A DNA stretch of 64,000 nt from Patagioenas fasciata (lineage: Eukaryota; Chordata; Aves; Columbiformes; Columbidae), in the NCBI RefSeq assembly GCF_037038585.1, contig NC_092521.1, positions 75,975,398 to 76,039,397 of the forward strand. The letters are read 5' to 3'. Shown piece after piece: positions 22,901-32,852 of the stretch (positions within the stretch are counted from its first letter, which is position 1; every line of letters begins with the position of its first letter). A model generated the notes under the pieces. It saw only the letters and a program-made list of their open reading frames with translations, ran no database searches and was not told the origin of the DNA. Both the position numbers and the translations under genes were made by a program.

Positions 22901-25900
22901 TTTAGTCCACAGACCTGCAGTGACTATATGTAGCCAGTAGTTCTTGCTAAGGGGAGAGCAGCCCAGCTGAGCAGGACAGAGGGCAAACCACCTTCCAGCT
23001 CTCCCTTTCTCTATTCACCACCAAAGCAGAAAGAACAGGCAAATGGCGTTGCCTCATTTTGCTTTACATTATATAAATTGTTTACTATATAAGTAAAAGA
23101 GGAGCTGATAGTAAAAATACAGAACACAAAAGTTAGCCGCTATTTTCAGTGCAGACTGACTGTGTTAATTCCAGGTAACGGTGCAGTTCTTTTTTCACCC
23201 TGTTCTTCTTTCTGACTTTGAAAATGACATTTCCTCATTTCAGACCTTCTACAAGAGTTTTGTATTCCAGCTTCCTTTTTCTGTATTTGTACAATTTAGA
23301 ATGCCCACAAAGGGAATAAAATAAATAGTTTTTATTTCTGGAGAATAACAGAGCCTAAAGTTTTGACAGCATAAGCACACATTTTATTATTAATGTAAAG
23401 AAATGTTACTTACCAACTGTATAGAAATATGGTGTTGATACCTCTGATGCAAAATATATTCTTTTTTTCAGTAAATAAAGTAATCCAGCCTTCACCCTTT
23501 TCATGAGGTGAACATCCAGAGAACTGCAAGGCATGAAAAAGGCCTTTGCTTGATACTTTGGAAGGAGTTTGGGACCCTACATAATGACACAAAACCAAAT
23601 CAAACAAAAGAAAAATGAGATAACATTTTTGTAATTACCTCACGTTAATGTAGCAAAACATATTCTGTGCATTTCAAAGCGAGGTCTATTGAGAGACTTA
23701 CGGTCTGAGGTATGATCTGCTGGAAACTGAAAAAAAACCCAAACAAAATCAAACAAAACAAAACCCAAGACAACCACCAGAACATGCTCAGTGAGCTTCC
23801 ATGCTGTCATGCTGAACACATTGTTCATGAGAAATGCATGACTGTTTCCATTCCTCTGCAGTCAGGCCAACATCAAAGTGCCAGATCTCTTTTGTGCTCC
23901 AAGACTTTCCACGCCCGACGTAAAAAAGGAGCAGTTACTGGAAAAGCACTCAAAAATACACAAAAAGCACTTTAACTTAGAGCTAGTTAGTTCCATCAAA
24001 CATACAAATATATCCAGTCTAACAGGCAGAAATGCTTCTAATTTTTGTCAAGGAAAAAAGATGTTTTTATGGGGAAGACAGTCTTCACCTAATTATCAAC
24101 AGGACCCTAATGAGCTTATCACCTTTTGTTAAAATCAGTTCTGGTTTCATATGTGCCATACCTCATAAAATGGGCACTCCAGGGTAACAGTCAGAAAGAG
24201 ACGGGTTAGCTGGGAGGTAACAATTCTGTCCAAACCAGGTGGCTGAGCTGAAACAACAATATTCAGGCTTTCAGGTGTACCTTTAACAAAGTATCTTTAC
24301 CATCATGCAGAAATTAGGAAAAGCTGTTCAGTTTATCATGCAGAGCAGCTATTTGATCATTATCATTCTTGATCATTGTTTTAGTGAACAGAAATATCAG
24401 TTGTGAAATTATGCAGTTGGTAAAATGATGAAATGGTTTACAGAAACATCAACATAAAAAATATACAACTAGCAAGATCTTAGCTAAGACTCTCATAGTC
24501 TTTCAAAAAAAAAAAAAAGAGTATGTGAGTAATGCAGGATGTTCTAGAGGGAGGAATAAGTTTGAGTTGAGGTCTTGAAGAAACATCCCATTCCCTTCGC
24601 CCCAAGTTATAATCTCAGGATCTCAATGTTTCACTTAAGGTTTTTTTTAATCTGAAAGTAGCAGATAATACTGAATAATTTCTGGAAATTTGTCTACAAG
24701 TGTATACTTTAAGCATCTTTCATGTTACGTGCAAAGTATTATTAGAGAACAGTAAAAACCTGACATAGTCTGAGATGCTAATGAGGCAGGTCATCCTCTC
24801 AAGTTCCTGTTGTGAACTTTGACTACTCTACTGGAATAGCTGACTGGAAAAGGGGAAACATAACCTCCATTCTTAAAAAGGGAAAAAAGGAAGACCGAGG
24901 GAACTACGGGCCAGTCAGTCTTGCCTCTGTGCCCAGCAATATCACAGAGTGGGTCCTCCTGGAAGCTATGCTAAGGCACATGGAAAATGAGAAGGTGATT
25001 GGTGACAGCCAACATGGGCAAATGTGCCTGACAAATCTGGTGGCCTTCTACAATGGGGTTACAGCATTGGTAGATAATGGAAGAGCAACTGACATCCTCT
25101 ACTTGTACTTATGCAAAGCATTTGATGCTGTCCCACATGAGATCCTTGTCTCCAAATTGAAGAGACGTGGATTTGATGGATGGACCACTTGGTGGATAAG
25201 GAATTAGCTGGATGGTCGCACTCAAATTATTGCAGTCAATGGCTTGATGTCCAGGTGGAGACCAGTGATGAGTGACATTCCTTGGGGGTCGGTATTGGGA
25301 CCAGCACTGTTTAACCTCTGTCAGTGATATGGACAATGATGGGACTGAGTGCACTGACAGCAAGTTTGCTGACAACACCAAGCTGTGTGGTGCAGTCAAC
25401 ACACTGGACGGAAGGGATGCCATCCAGAGGGACCTTGACAGGCTTGAGAGGTGGGCCTGTGTGAACCTCATAAAGTTCAACAAGGCCAAGTACAACGTCA
25501 TGCACATAGGTCAGGGCAAGCTGAGACACAAACGCAGGCTGGGCAGAGAACAGATTGACAGCAGCCCTGAGGAGGTGCTGGTTGATGAGAAGCTAAATGT
25601 GAGCAGGCAATGTGCGCTTGCAGCCCAGAAAGCCAACTGTATCAAAAGGAGCGTGACCAGCAGGTCAAGGGAGGCGATTCTTTGCTCTACTGAGACCCCA
25701 CCTGGCATACTGCGTTCAGTTCTGTGGCCCCCAACATAGGAGGGACATGGACCTGATGGACTGAGTCCAGAGGAGGACCATAAAGATGATCAGAGGGCTG
25801 GAGCACCTCTCCTATGAAGACAGGCTGAGACACTGGGGATTTTTCAGCCTAGAGAAGGCTCCAAGGAGACCTTAGAGCAGCCTACCAGTACCTAAATGGG

Positions 25901-28171
25901 ATCTACAAGAAAGCTGGAGAGGAACTTTTTACAGAGAGCACATAGGACAGGGGGTAATGGTTTTAAACTGAACGAGGGCAGATTTATCTTAGATATAAGG
26001 AAGACATTCTTCACCATGAGGGTGGTGAGGCACTGGAGCAGGTTGTCCAGAGAAGCTGTGGATGCCCCATCCCTGGAAGTGTTCAAGGGCAAGCTGGATG
26101 GGGCTTTGGGCAACCTGGTCTAGTGGGAGGTGTTGTTGCCCATGGCAGGGGGTTGGAACTAGATGATCTCTAAGGTCCTTTCCAACACAAATCATTCTAT
26201 GATTCTATCATTAACTGCTCACATTTATGATGCTGTTATGTTTTACTGGTTCAGACCTCACTTCTATTTTAATTAAGCCAACAATTATGCACTGCAAACT
26301 AATTTTTCCAGCTTGATTCATTTACCCTTTTCAGTTACCAATATCATTGTTACATAGTCTCACTTCAGTGTGAATATTCACATTAGTCACTGCATAGGTA
26401 AAGAAGTTTAAACAGACACAGCTAAATGTAATACATTTCCTTCAGAGAACTTAGCATCTAAAACATGTATGAGACAAATGACAAACATGGGGAAAAACAG
26501 AGGGTCAGTATTTTTTAGGAAAGCAGTAGGATTAAGTGAAATAAAATTTTGAAGGGATTTCAAATCTATGTTTAAGATTGTGCAGTGCAATTTTCAAACT
26601 CCTGTAAATGACATACACTGAAAGAGAACTGCAACTGTGACAAGTAAGCAACAATCTTTGGCCTCCTGATCACTATTCTCCAGTCACTTTCATTGGGTTT
26701 GACAGATGTAACTGATAACAAATGGGTTCTCCTTACCTTGAAGCTTTTGCAGAAAATAAGGACTAAGTATTTTTGGTAGAAAATTTACTGGATAACGTTG
26801 AATAAGTACACATGAGTGCAGCAGGTTCAACAAGGTGTGAGGCTGAAAGTGAGTAAAGCGAGTATGCAGCACAGTTTCAAGCTTCCTAAACAAAGAAGCA
26901 GCACTTGGAGGGAGATAGTTAAGAGTCCCAAATGGTATAATGCACTCAGCAATCTGGTCAGTGGTAAATCTGTCCGCATTGGAGATGAAACCTTTGGCCA
27001 CTGCATCAAAGATGGGCTTAGAAAGGATCATCTTTCGGCAGCAATACTGCATGACTTTGCTGACTGTTTGAGGATCCATGGTAAAGATGGAGTTGGGGAC
27101 ATGTGTTTCCAGTGCCTCCGTAAAAGTTTGTTCACGATGTCCAAAGTATAGGAAGGCTTCCAGTACATTTACCAGATCATCACCTGCGAAATATGGAATA
27201 AGCTTCACAGAATGTTTACACAGTGCTGTGACTAAGGGAACTGCCCGCGTCTGATGAAGAACAACCAGTGAATTCAGTATTATGCTTGTAAACTTTGGGC
27301 TTAGCTGGGAAACTATGGTTAAAGTGACACTGTTTAGTCTGTTTAGGAAGTCTTGATATTGTTCCCTTTCCCTGACAGTCACCTGCAGCATCTTATAAAC
27401 CATCACCATTTCCCTAGCACTCCACTTCTCAATGTCTTTATCTTGCATATGGTTGACAATTTGTTCCAGCATCGCACAACTCGGGCCTTCCAACTCAATC
27501 AAAGTCTCCCCAAGAGCACACAGATTTTTAACAGTCAACTGTCCTTTACCAAGGCGTTCCTCACCCTCTGACAGCAAACTTGCCATCAGTGTACTCTGGG
27601 GATCTATACGAAGTTTTATCAAAGCTTGCAATGCATTCAGCAGCCCAGTGTTTGACAGTTTTGAGGATTCAAATTCAAACTGGAAGCACAACGCCCTGAA
27701 AACCTCGTTCTCTAGCACTCCTTCGGGGTTTTTCAGACCACCGTCATCCGCTTCAACTTCAGAAATCCTCTGCAGGGCTCCTGACGCCATAGTATCAGAC
27801 ATGACTTCCAGAGAGCTAAGAAAGTCAAAAATATCTTTCGATGTACAGAGGCTGTTCAGCTTCCTGAAAAATGGTTGTTCATCCATCCACCTGTTGTTAG
27901 ATTCGGGACTGCTCCCAGTATCTCCACAGAGATTCACAGCTTCATTAACAGAAAGAGGCTGTATCCGCAGTTGTACATGATTTTTTCTACAAAACATATG
28001 CTGAGATTTATCTTTGAAACACAGCATCCTCATGGCTACAGAGTTACAGTTTTGGGGCTTTTGCTGCCCACTGAAAAAGCTCAACCTTTTGCTTAGGGTC
28101 ATCAAAATGGACCTGCTGGCTGGTGTGCTGGATGAATAAAACTGGAAACTTTTTCGGCTAATCAAAGCCAT
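19893..28171 (-). CDS. FASTKD3: FAST kinase domain-containing protein 3, mitochondrial; full gene span
   Basis: Six coding exons in transcript order: 28171-26737, 24247-24162, 23576-23414, 22220-22151, 20857-20743 and 19991-19893, totalling 1968 nt and 655 residues (human 662). FASTKD3 is a mitochondrial RNA-binding protein affecting mitochondrial mRNA levels and translation. The N-terminus is rich in Ser, Arg and Lys without acidic residues ([15 protein letters not shown] start), as expected for a mitochondrial presequence. The first coding exon carries the helical repeats and FAST_1 region (residues 1-478). FAST_2 spans the next exons, with [16 protein letters not shown] at about 498-513. 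The RAP domain runs from about 585, with [33 protein letters not shown] and [10 protein letters not shown], ending FPHTYGLSC. All phases agree. It is head-to-head with MTRR, as in mammals. FASTKD paralogues lack this combination of segments. Confidence 0.96.
19992..20742 (-). other. FASTKD3: FASTKD3 intron 6 (between coding exons 5 and 6)
   Basis: AT-rich, 751 bases, no recognised repeat. It contains a 13-T run and two decoy exon-like stretches discussed under rejected items. Confidence 0.85.
20743..20857 (-). CDS. FASTKD3: FASTKD3 coding exon 5 (RAP domain)
   Basis: 115 nt between acceptor GATTCTAG and donor GTAAAG. The first base completes an Arg codon. Reads [20 protein letters not shown] and on to LLGYEVVQ. 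Confidence 0.95.
20858..22150 (-). other. FASTKD3: FASTKD3 intron between coding exons 4 and 5
   Basis: AT-rich, no repeat family or other coding signal recognised. Confidence 0.8.
22151..22220 (-). CDS. FASTKD3: FASTKD3 coding exon 4
   Basis: 70 nt between acceptor TTTATACTAG and donor GTAAGG. Encodes (D)[13 protein letters not shown] and AAQREEVHR; the [12 protein letters not shown] core equals the human sequence as I recall it. Confidence 0.95.
22221..23413 (-). other. FASTKD3: FASTKD3 intron between coding exons 3 and 4
   Basis: Contains a short CR1 tail (22714-22770). GC content rises between about 22770 and 23060 with no recognised family. Nothing coding seen. Confidence 0.75.
22714..22770 (-). 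mobile_element. Very short CR1 3' tail, minus orientation
   Basis: TCACAGAATCATAGAATCAT followed by TTGGTTGGAAAACACCTTAA is the extreme 3' end of a CR1, 5'-truncated to under 60 bases or too diverged beyond that to recognise. Confidence 0.75.
23414..23576 (-). CDS. FASTKD3: FASTKD3 coding exon 3
   Basis: 163 nt between acceptor TCATTATGTAG and donor GTAAGT. Encodes [20 protein letters not shown] through [15 protein letters not shown] to TPYFYTV. It is four residues shorter than human between SLE/SLD and the RVK/YVK segment. Confidence 0.94.
23577..24161 (-). other. FASTKD3: FASTKD3 intron between coding exons 2 and 3
   Basis: 585 bases, with A/C-rich runs on the plus strand at 23728-23770. 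No element recognised. Confidence 0.8.
24162..24247 (-). CDS. FASTKD3: FASTKD3 coding exon 2
   Basis: 86 nt between acceptor TTGTTTCAG and donor GTATGG. The first two bases complete an Ala codon begun in the previous exon. Encodes [18 protein letters not shown] and [10 protein letters not shown]. Confidence 0.94.
24248..26736 (-). other. FASTKD3: FASTKD3 intron between coding exons 1 and 2
   Basis: About 2.5 kb, more than half of it one CR1 insertion in the opposite orientation to the gene (24830-26212). The flanks are AT-rich with no other signal. Confidence 0.85.
24830..26212 (+). mobile_element. CR1 LINE, about 1.4 kb, with a dead reverse transcriptase remnant
   Basis: The longest CR1 copy in the window. 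It keeps the 3' part of the reverse transcriptase reading frame: [16 protein letters not shown], then [18 protein letters not shown], then VLGPALFNL in a shifted frame. It is inactive: an in-frame stop follows WWIRN (about 25205), at least one frameshift is present, and the catalytic FADD box reads FADN (about 25365-25376). The 3' UTR and CR1 tail (GATTCTATCATT) are intact. It lies antisense in a FASTKD3 intron, and its 5' end is truncated. Confidence 0.92.
26737..28171 (-). CDS. FASTKD3: FASTKD3 coding exon 1 (large exon)
   Basis: 478 codons plus one base, ATG at 28171 to donor GTAAGG at 26736. Start context is AAT-ATG-G (A at -3, G at +4). Contains [49 protein letters not shown] and [20 protein letters not shown], all matching human FASTKD3. 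Reading past the donor would add only a short tail, so the splice is required to reach the RAP domain. Confidence 0.97.
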
Positions 28172-28259
28172 ATTGGACCAGGTGGGTTCTCAAAACATAC
28201 CTAGAACAAGAAAAAAACATATAAATACACAGTTTGGAAAACAGCACCAATGTCAATGC

Positions 28260-28330
28260 AGGAAAAAAAAAAAAAAACAAAAAAAAAAAAACAAAAAAAC
28301 AAAACAAACCAAAACAAACAAAACCTTTCA
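28260..28330. repeat. A-rich tract with C interruptions
   Basis: About 70 bases of A broken by single or double C. On the FASTKD3 strand this is a T-rich tract about 60-130 bases before the coding exon 1 acceptor. Confidence 0.9.
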
Positions 28331-28396
28331 GTGGCCGGACATGACAGGGATGATCCCTCTCCCATGACCACCAGCACAAGGCAACGCAAAGAGAAG

Positions 28397-29003
28397 AATC
28401 ATAGAATTGTTTTGGTTGGAAGAGACCCTCAGGATCATCAAGTCCAACTATAACCTAACTCCAGCACTAAACCATGTCCCTAAGAACCTTGTCTAAATGC
28501 CTTTTAAACAGCTTTAGGGATGGTGACTCAACCACTTCCCTGGGCAGCCTGTTCCAATGCCTGACAACCCCTTCTGGGAAGAATTTTTCCCTAATATCCA
28601 GTCTGAACCTCCCCAGTGCAACTTGAGGCCATTTCCTCTTGTCCTATCACTTGCTACTTGGGACAAGAGACTGACACCCTCCATGCTACAACCTCCTTTC
28701 AGGTACTTGTAGAGAGCGGTAAGGTCTCCCCTCAGCCTGCTCTTCTCCAGGCTAAACAGCCCCAGTTCCCTCTGCTGCTCCTCATCAGACTTGAGCTCCA
28801 GGCCCCTCACCAGCTTCATCACCCTCCTCTGCACTCTCTCCAGCACCTCCATGTTCTTCTTATGATGAGGGGCCCAAAACTGAACACAGGACTCAAGGTG
28901 CAGTCTCACCAGTGTCACATACAGTGGCATGATCACTTCTCTAGTCCTGCTGGCTACACTATTCCTGACACAAGCCAGGATGCTGTTGGCCTTTTTGGCA
29001 AGG
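28397..29003 (-). mobile_element. CR1 LINE, about 0.6 kb, minus orientation
   Basis: Plus-strand view begins GAATCATAGAATTGTTTTGG and includes GGACAAGAGACTGACACCCT and AGGCCCCTCACCAGCTTCAT. Its minus-strand open frame of 165 codons is the CR1 3' coding remnant. It ends where the FASTKD3/MTRR CpG island begins. Confidence 0.93.
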
Positions 29004-29443
29004 CAATGCAAAGAAACTGCTGGGAGCGATAAGAGCTGCTTGACAGGTCACAACCCAGCCCCGCCCCGTGTGTCCCTAAGGTCGCTGCGCTGGGGGACGT
29101 TTGCCCAGGCAGGAACTGCACACAGCGGAACTTTCCGCCATTCCCTGGCGGGCCGGGGTTGCTGGAAGTAGAAGGGGGCACCACCCGCGACTGGAGAGGC
29201 GCCATGAGGGGCTCGCAGTCGAGGGGCGATGGCTGAGCCTCTCCGCCCCTTCCCCTCACAGGCCCAACGCTTCCCTCCGCCGAGCGCTGCGAGGGACGGG
29301 CTGGGCCCGAAGGCGCCAGCGGGTGCATCCCTCCGACCCCCGCGCCTACAGCCGCCTGCCACGGGCCGGGGCGTCGCTCCCCCTCCATCCTTGTCCTCCC
29401 GTCAGTGCCGGCGGGCGAGCTGCGGGAGCGCCCGGACACTCAC

Positions 29444-29500
29444 CTCAGCCGCCATGACGGACGGCGCTGGGGCGGCCGGGAACTTCCGTCGCTCCCCTGC
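29444..29500 (-). other. FASTKD3: FASTKD3 exon 1 (5' UTR), upstream end approximate
   Basis: Sequence before the perfect donor GTGAGT on the minus strand (exon end GCGGCTGAG at 29444). The transcription start is unknown; 29500 is a placeholder. Confidence 0.5.
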
Positions 29501-29503
29501 CGG
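29470..29503 (+). other. MTRR: Candidate MTRR exon 1 (5' UTR), start approximate
   Basis: The best plus-strand donor in the island is CCGG|GTAACT at 29504. This would be a non-coding first exon joined to 32853. Other donors cannot be excluded. Confidence 0.3.
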
Positions 29504-30250
29504 GTAACTCCGGGCGCCGGCAGCCGCCGCCTTCCTCCGCGGGTCTCGTCACTCCGCCCCGCCCCAGCCGCCTCCTCCTCGCTGCCGCTGAGCTCCGGCG
29601 TGCTATCGCGGCTCCCGACCGGGTGCGGAGCGCAGGCTGGCGCAGGCGCTTTGCCGCGGGAGCCGGATTTGTCCCCGTGTACGTATCGATCAGACCCGCG
29701 TCCGTCAGGGAGAGTGGTCGCGTTCGCCGCGGGTGGGCGGCGGGTCCGCGCTGCGAGGGGCAGCGGGAGGCGCGCGGCGGTGCGGCCCGGCCCGGTGGCG
29801 CCGGCTCTCGGGGGGGCTTTGTCGCTGCAGCGGAGTCCAAGCCTCCGATGTGGAGCTGCCTTTAGCTCCCTAAAATCCCCGTCCTTCCTCAGGGGCAGCT
29901 CTCTGCGTTCCCAGCGGGGTAGCGGCTGGTCCAACCAAATTCTTCTGGACGGAAGGTCAAACCCTGGGCCGTGAAAGGTTTCACATGCCGGTGTCCCACT
30001 GCTTTCATTCAAATTGTTATGGTTTTTATCTTTATCTTAGCCGTAGAGTGAAAGTGATTCTAAGCAAGCCAGTAACTGCTAAAAAAAATGACATGGGAAT
30101 GGCCTAATGGCTCTGAAGGCACAGTTCCAGAGCCCGGTTTAAAGCCACACAGGAGCGTGTAAAGCTACCACAGGACTTCCTTGCATTTTTATGCTGTCCG
30201 ACAGACCAGGTACATGAAGTAGGAACTCTAGCCCTACAGTGCAGCTGCAT

Positions 30251-30404
30251 CAGGGGTGTCCAACTTGTTTTCACTGGGGACCACATCAGCCTCGTGGTTA
30301 TAAACATTTCTAGATGTTTATACAGTCCTAAAACTACATTCGGCCCTTTGAAGGCAACCGCGAGGCTGATGTGGCCCCCGGTGAAAGTGAGTTGGACACC
30401 CGTG
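30251..30404. mobile_element. Foldback hAT-type MITE with 8-bp target site duplication
   Basis: Begins CAGGGGTGTCCAACTTGTTT and ends with the reverse complement of CACGGGTGTCCAACTCACTT. The terminal inverted repeats extend about 48 bases (through CCACATCAGCCTCG) with few mismatches. The 8-bp flanks are AGCTGCAT (30243-30250) and AGCTACAT (30405-30412), one mismatch, the hallmark length of hAT transposons. The centre is itself palindromic (TATAAACAT, then ATGTTTATA). No coding capacity. Confidence 0.9.
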
Positions 30405-32820
30405 AGCTACATAATTGCCAGGGCTAGCACACCTGGTTCAGTGAAACTGTGCCAGACCTTCATAGGTGGCTTGTTTGCTCTTACAACGCGTTGACGTCAG
30501 GAGCCAACGGGCTTCTTGTTTGTCTTTTGTGGACTGTTAGTTTTCTGACTTTTCTGAGTATTTGATCATATGATCTATAATTTGGAATTTCATCCTTTGT
30601 TTCATGTTAAACCCTGGGATTCTTTAAAAGGCTTGATCATTTTTCCCCCTTTTTATTTCAGTTGAACGCATATCACAAAAGTGGAAGCGGTATATTGTCT
30701 TTGAAGAGTGTATAGTGCAGCAAAGCAAGAGCAGTGTGGGCAGTATGTACATCTGAGTGCAGGTGTGTTCCTGGTTTATGATTGTATTCATCTGCAGGTA
30801 GGCATGGCTAATCTTCCTTTCTTAAAAACTAAAGCAGGCACCCGTTGATCAGTTTGTGCATGAAGCTCTTCTGGTTGATGACAGAGAAAAAATGCTGTCA
30901 TATGGAGAAACTTCTCAACTTGTGCAGTTTAGATCAAATCAGGATCAAAGGAGTTTTTGTTTGAAGTATGTTGGTAATTCCCTAGTTTGATGTTGGCAGC
31001 TTACCCCTCAGCTCTGTGTGTGCAGAAGGCTTCTGTGCTATGGTGTGGTCCAGTGGAAAACTGATCACCTTTCTTCCTTTCTGAGGTATGAGAAAGGATG
31101 TAGTAATGATATGACACATCATCTTTATTGTTTTTCCTCCATTTATAGTCAGACATTGCCATCTGCTGACAGAGAACAATTAGGGTGAAAACAAAGCATG
31201 CGACTAGGATGAATCTGTATTACTACAGGGATCTGAGGGTATTTGAACTGCATTTAAACTGTATTTCATGCGAATTGGCATAATTTGTGTGTCATCAAAT
31301 GTCTTTATATTTCTTTTGCAAAAGGAGAGTGAAAAATAATTTTGTGGGTTGTGTTGGCGTGTGCGTTTTCTTCTGTGAACATGCACATGAAGCCAGTTAT
31401 TTAAATGAATTTATTTAAAATAACTTAAGGTAATTATGAATATTTTTAGGTAATATAATGTCATAAATTTAAAGTGAAAAGTAGAATGGAAATGTAGTAG
31501 AACAAAATAAATCAAAGCCTTAAAATTTTTTAGTAATTACATTTTTCATGGAATTCATGTGTGGTACAGGCACTGTACTCTTAAGAAGCTGTCAATTACT
31601 TTTACCCGTTTTGATTTACAAGTATACTTTTAAAAGAATTGTAATAGGAGAAACCTTCCACAATACTATGGGGAAAAATATCATGCGGTATCAATAGAGT
31701 GCAGCATTCATCTTCTGCGGTTAAATTATGTTTGTTTTCCCTTGAAGGGAACAGGAAAAACAGATGTCTCAAATTAGTTAGTCACAGTTTTCCATAAATC
31801 TGTGTGTGGGTAGGTACACTGAATGCTTTCTATAGTTGAATCTGTGTGGGAACAAAAGGTGAAGTACAGCAAACTGGGCCCAGGCATGTGAAAAACATCT
31901 CAAATTTGGAACTGAAATCTATTAAATTGTAATTCTAGGTATTTGACTTCTACTGCAGCTCCCCAACAGTGACAAAATATTAACAGAAGATTAATTTGTA
32001 ATCTACATGCGAGAGACGTTCTGCTTGTCTCTTTTATTCAATGCTTCTTGAAGTTGTCCTTGTATGTGTTATGTTCTGTCTGTGTCAGAGTCATGAATGA
32101 AGACTTCTCGCATTCGAACATTCATGGGACAGGTGAATGGGTAGGGATACTGCTTGCAAGACTTTGTGAGGGAGTGGCATTTCACACTACAGATGATTTC
32201 TCTAATATGCTTTCTGATTTTTAGGAGAAAGGAACCCGAACAGTCAGTTCTGTAGTTGCACTTGTGTAGGCAGCTGCTTTTTGAAATACGAAATGAGAAA
32301 CAACATTTGTGTTCTAAAGTAGAGACATGGTGGACAGTAAAGCATAAAGGCATTCAGGCAGAAAACACCGATTTCAGAAAAGAAGAAACAGATTTTTTTT
32401 GGTCAGTCATAGTTTCACTTTGCCAGGTCTGTGTTTCATTTTGTTTTCAAATACATCTCAGAAAATTGACTAAAGCAGCCACTGACTTAAAGTGGAAAAT
32501 ATAATTTATGCAATAAAAATAGTATTTGTTTTCATGAAGCTAATTTCTCTATTCTGTTGTGCACAAACTAGATTCTTGATTTTGGGCATGTTGCGATATT
32601 ACTACAACATCAAGGCTGAACGGCACATATGGTCAGTACCACGAGTCCTTCACAACGTGGTCTGCAAAGTTTGATTGTGAGAAATGACTTCTCTTCAATG
32701 TAGATGCCTCATTTCCAAGTTAAACACTAATACTACTATCCTTTAAAGTATATCTTTTTCATCTAATAATTTTAATCTAATAATAAGCAAAGCACTGTTC
32801 TGCATGGAATAAATTCACTT

Positions 32821-32843
32821 CTTTTTTTTTTTTTTTTTTTTTC
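32821..32843. repeat. Poly-T tract at the MTRR acceptor
   Basis: A run of more than 20 T immediately before the acceptor of the first MTRR coding exon. It works as the pyrimidine tract. Confidence 0.9.
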
Positions 32844-32852
32844 CCTCTGCAG

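Larger units (their letters stand above)
28201..29443 (-). other. FASTKD3: FASTKD3 intron 1 (5' UTR intron)
   Basis: From donor GTGAGT (29438-29443) to acceptor TTGTTCTAG (28201). Half is a CR1 in the same orientation as the gene (28397-29003). A very long pyrimidine tract for the gene strand lies at 28260-28330, close to the acceptor. Confidence 0.8.
28162..29455 (-). other. Upstream ORF overlapping the FASTKD3 start (spliced)
   Basis: In the predicted spliced 5' leader, ATG at 29455 in exon 1 (context GTC-ATG-G) runs through the junction 29444/28200 for 16 codons and stops at 28162, ten bases inside the FASTKD3 frame and out of frame with it. Its existence depends on exon 1 reaching 29455 and on the predicted splice. 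Confidence 0.5.
29050..29870. promoter_or_regulatory. FASTKD3/MTRR bidirectional CpG-island promoter
   Basis: CpG-dense, GC-rich and TATA-less, lying between two divergently transcribed genes. It contains a YY1-type motif GCCGCCAT (29448-29455) and an ETS-type ACTTCCG (29482-29488), both common in housekeeping and mitochondrial bidirectional promoters. FASTKD3 exon 1 leaves leftwards from about 29455 or beyond. MTRR exon 1 probably leaves rightwards within the same island. Exact start sites cannot be read from sequence. Confidence 0.8.
29504..32852 (+). other. MTRR: Probable MTRR intron 1
   Basis: CpG island remainder, then a 154-bp hAT-type MITE (30251-30404), then AT-rich sequence with no other recognised element, ending in a 20-plus T tract and acceptor CCCTCTGCAG. 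The left end depends on the uncertain exon 1. Confidence 0.6.

Noticed and set aside
23654-23716. Minus-strand [12 protein letters not shown] segment considered as the exon before GPKLLPKYQ
   Set aside because: No proper donor. The exon at 24162-24247 encodes the expected LECPFYE and has clean splice sites and phase.
28514-29011. 165-codon minus-strand open frame
   Set aside because: It is the 3' coding remnant of a CR1 LINE, repeated at 9213 and 52224, not a host gene.
29405-30012. Open frames of about 190 codons on both strands in the CpG island
   Set aside because: GC-driven open frames with Arg/Pro/Ala-rich composition and no recognisable domain, in a region explained as a divergent promoter.
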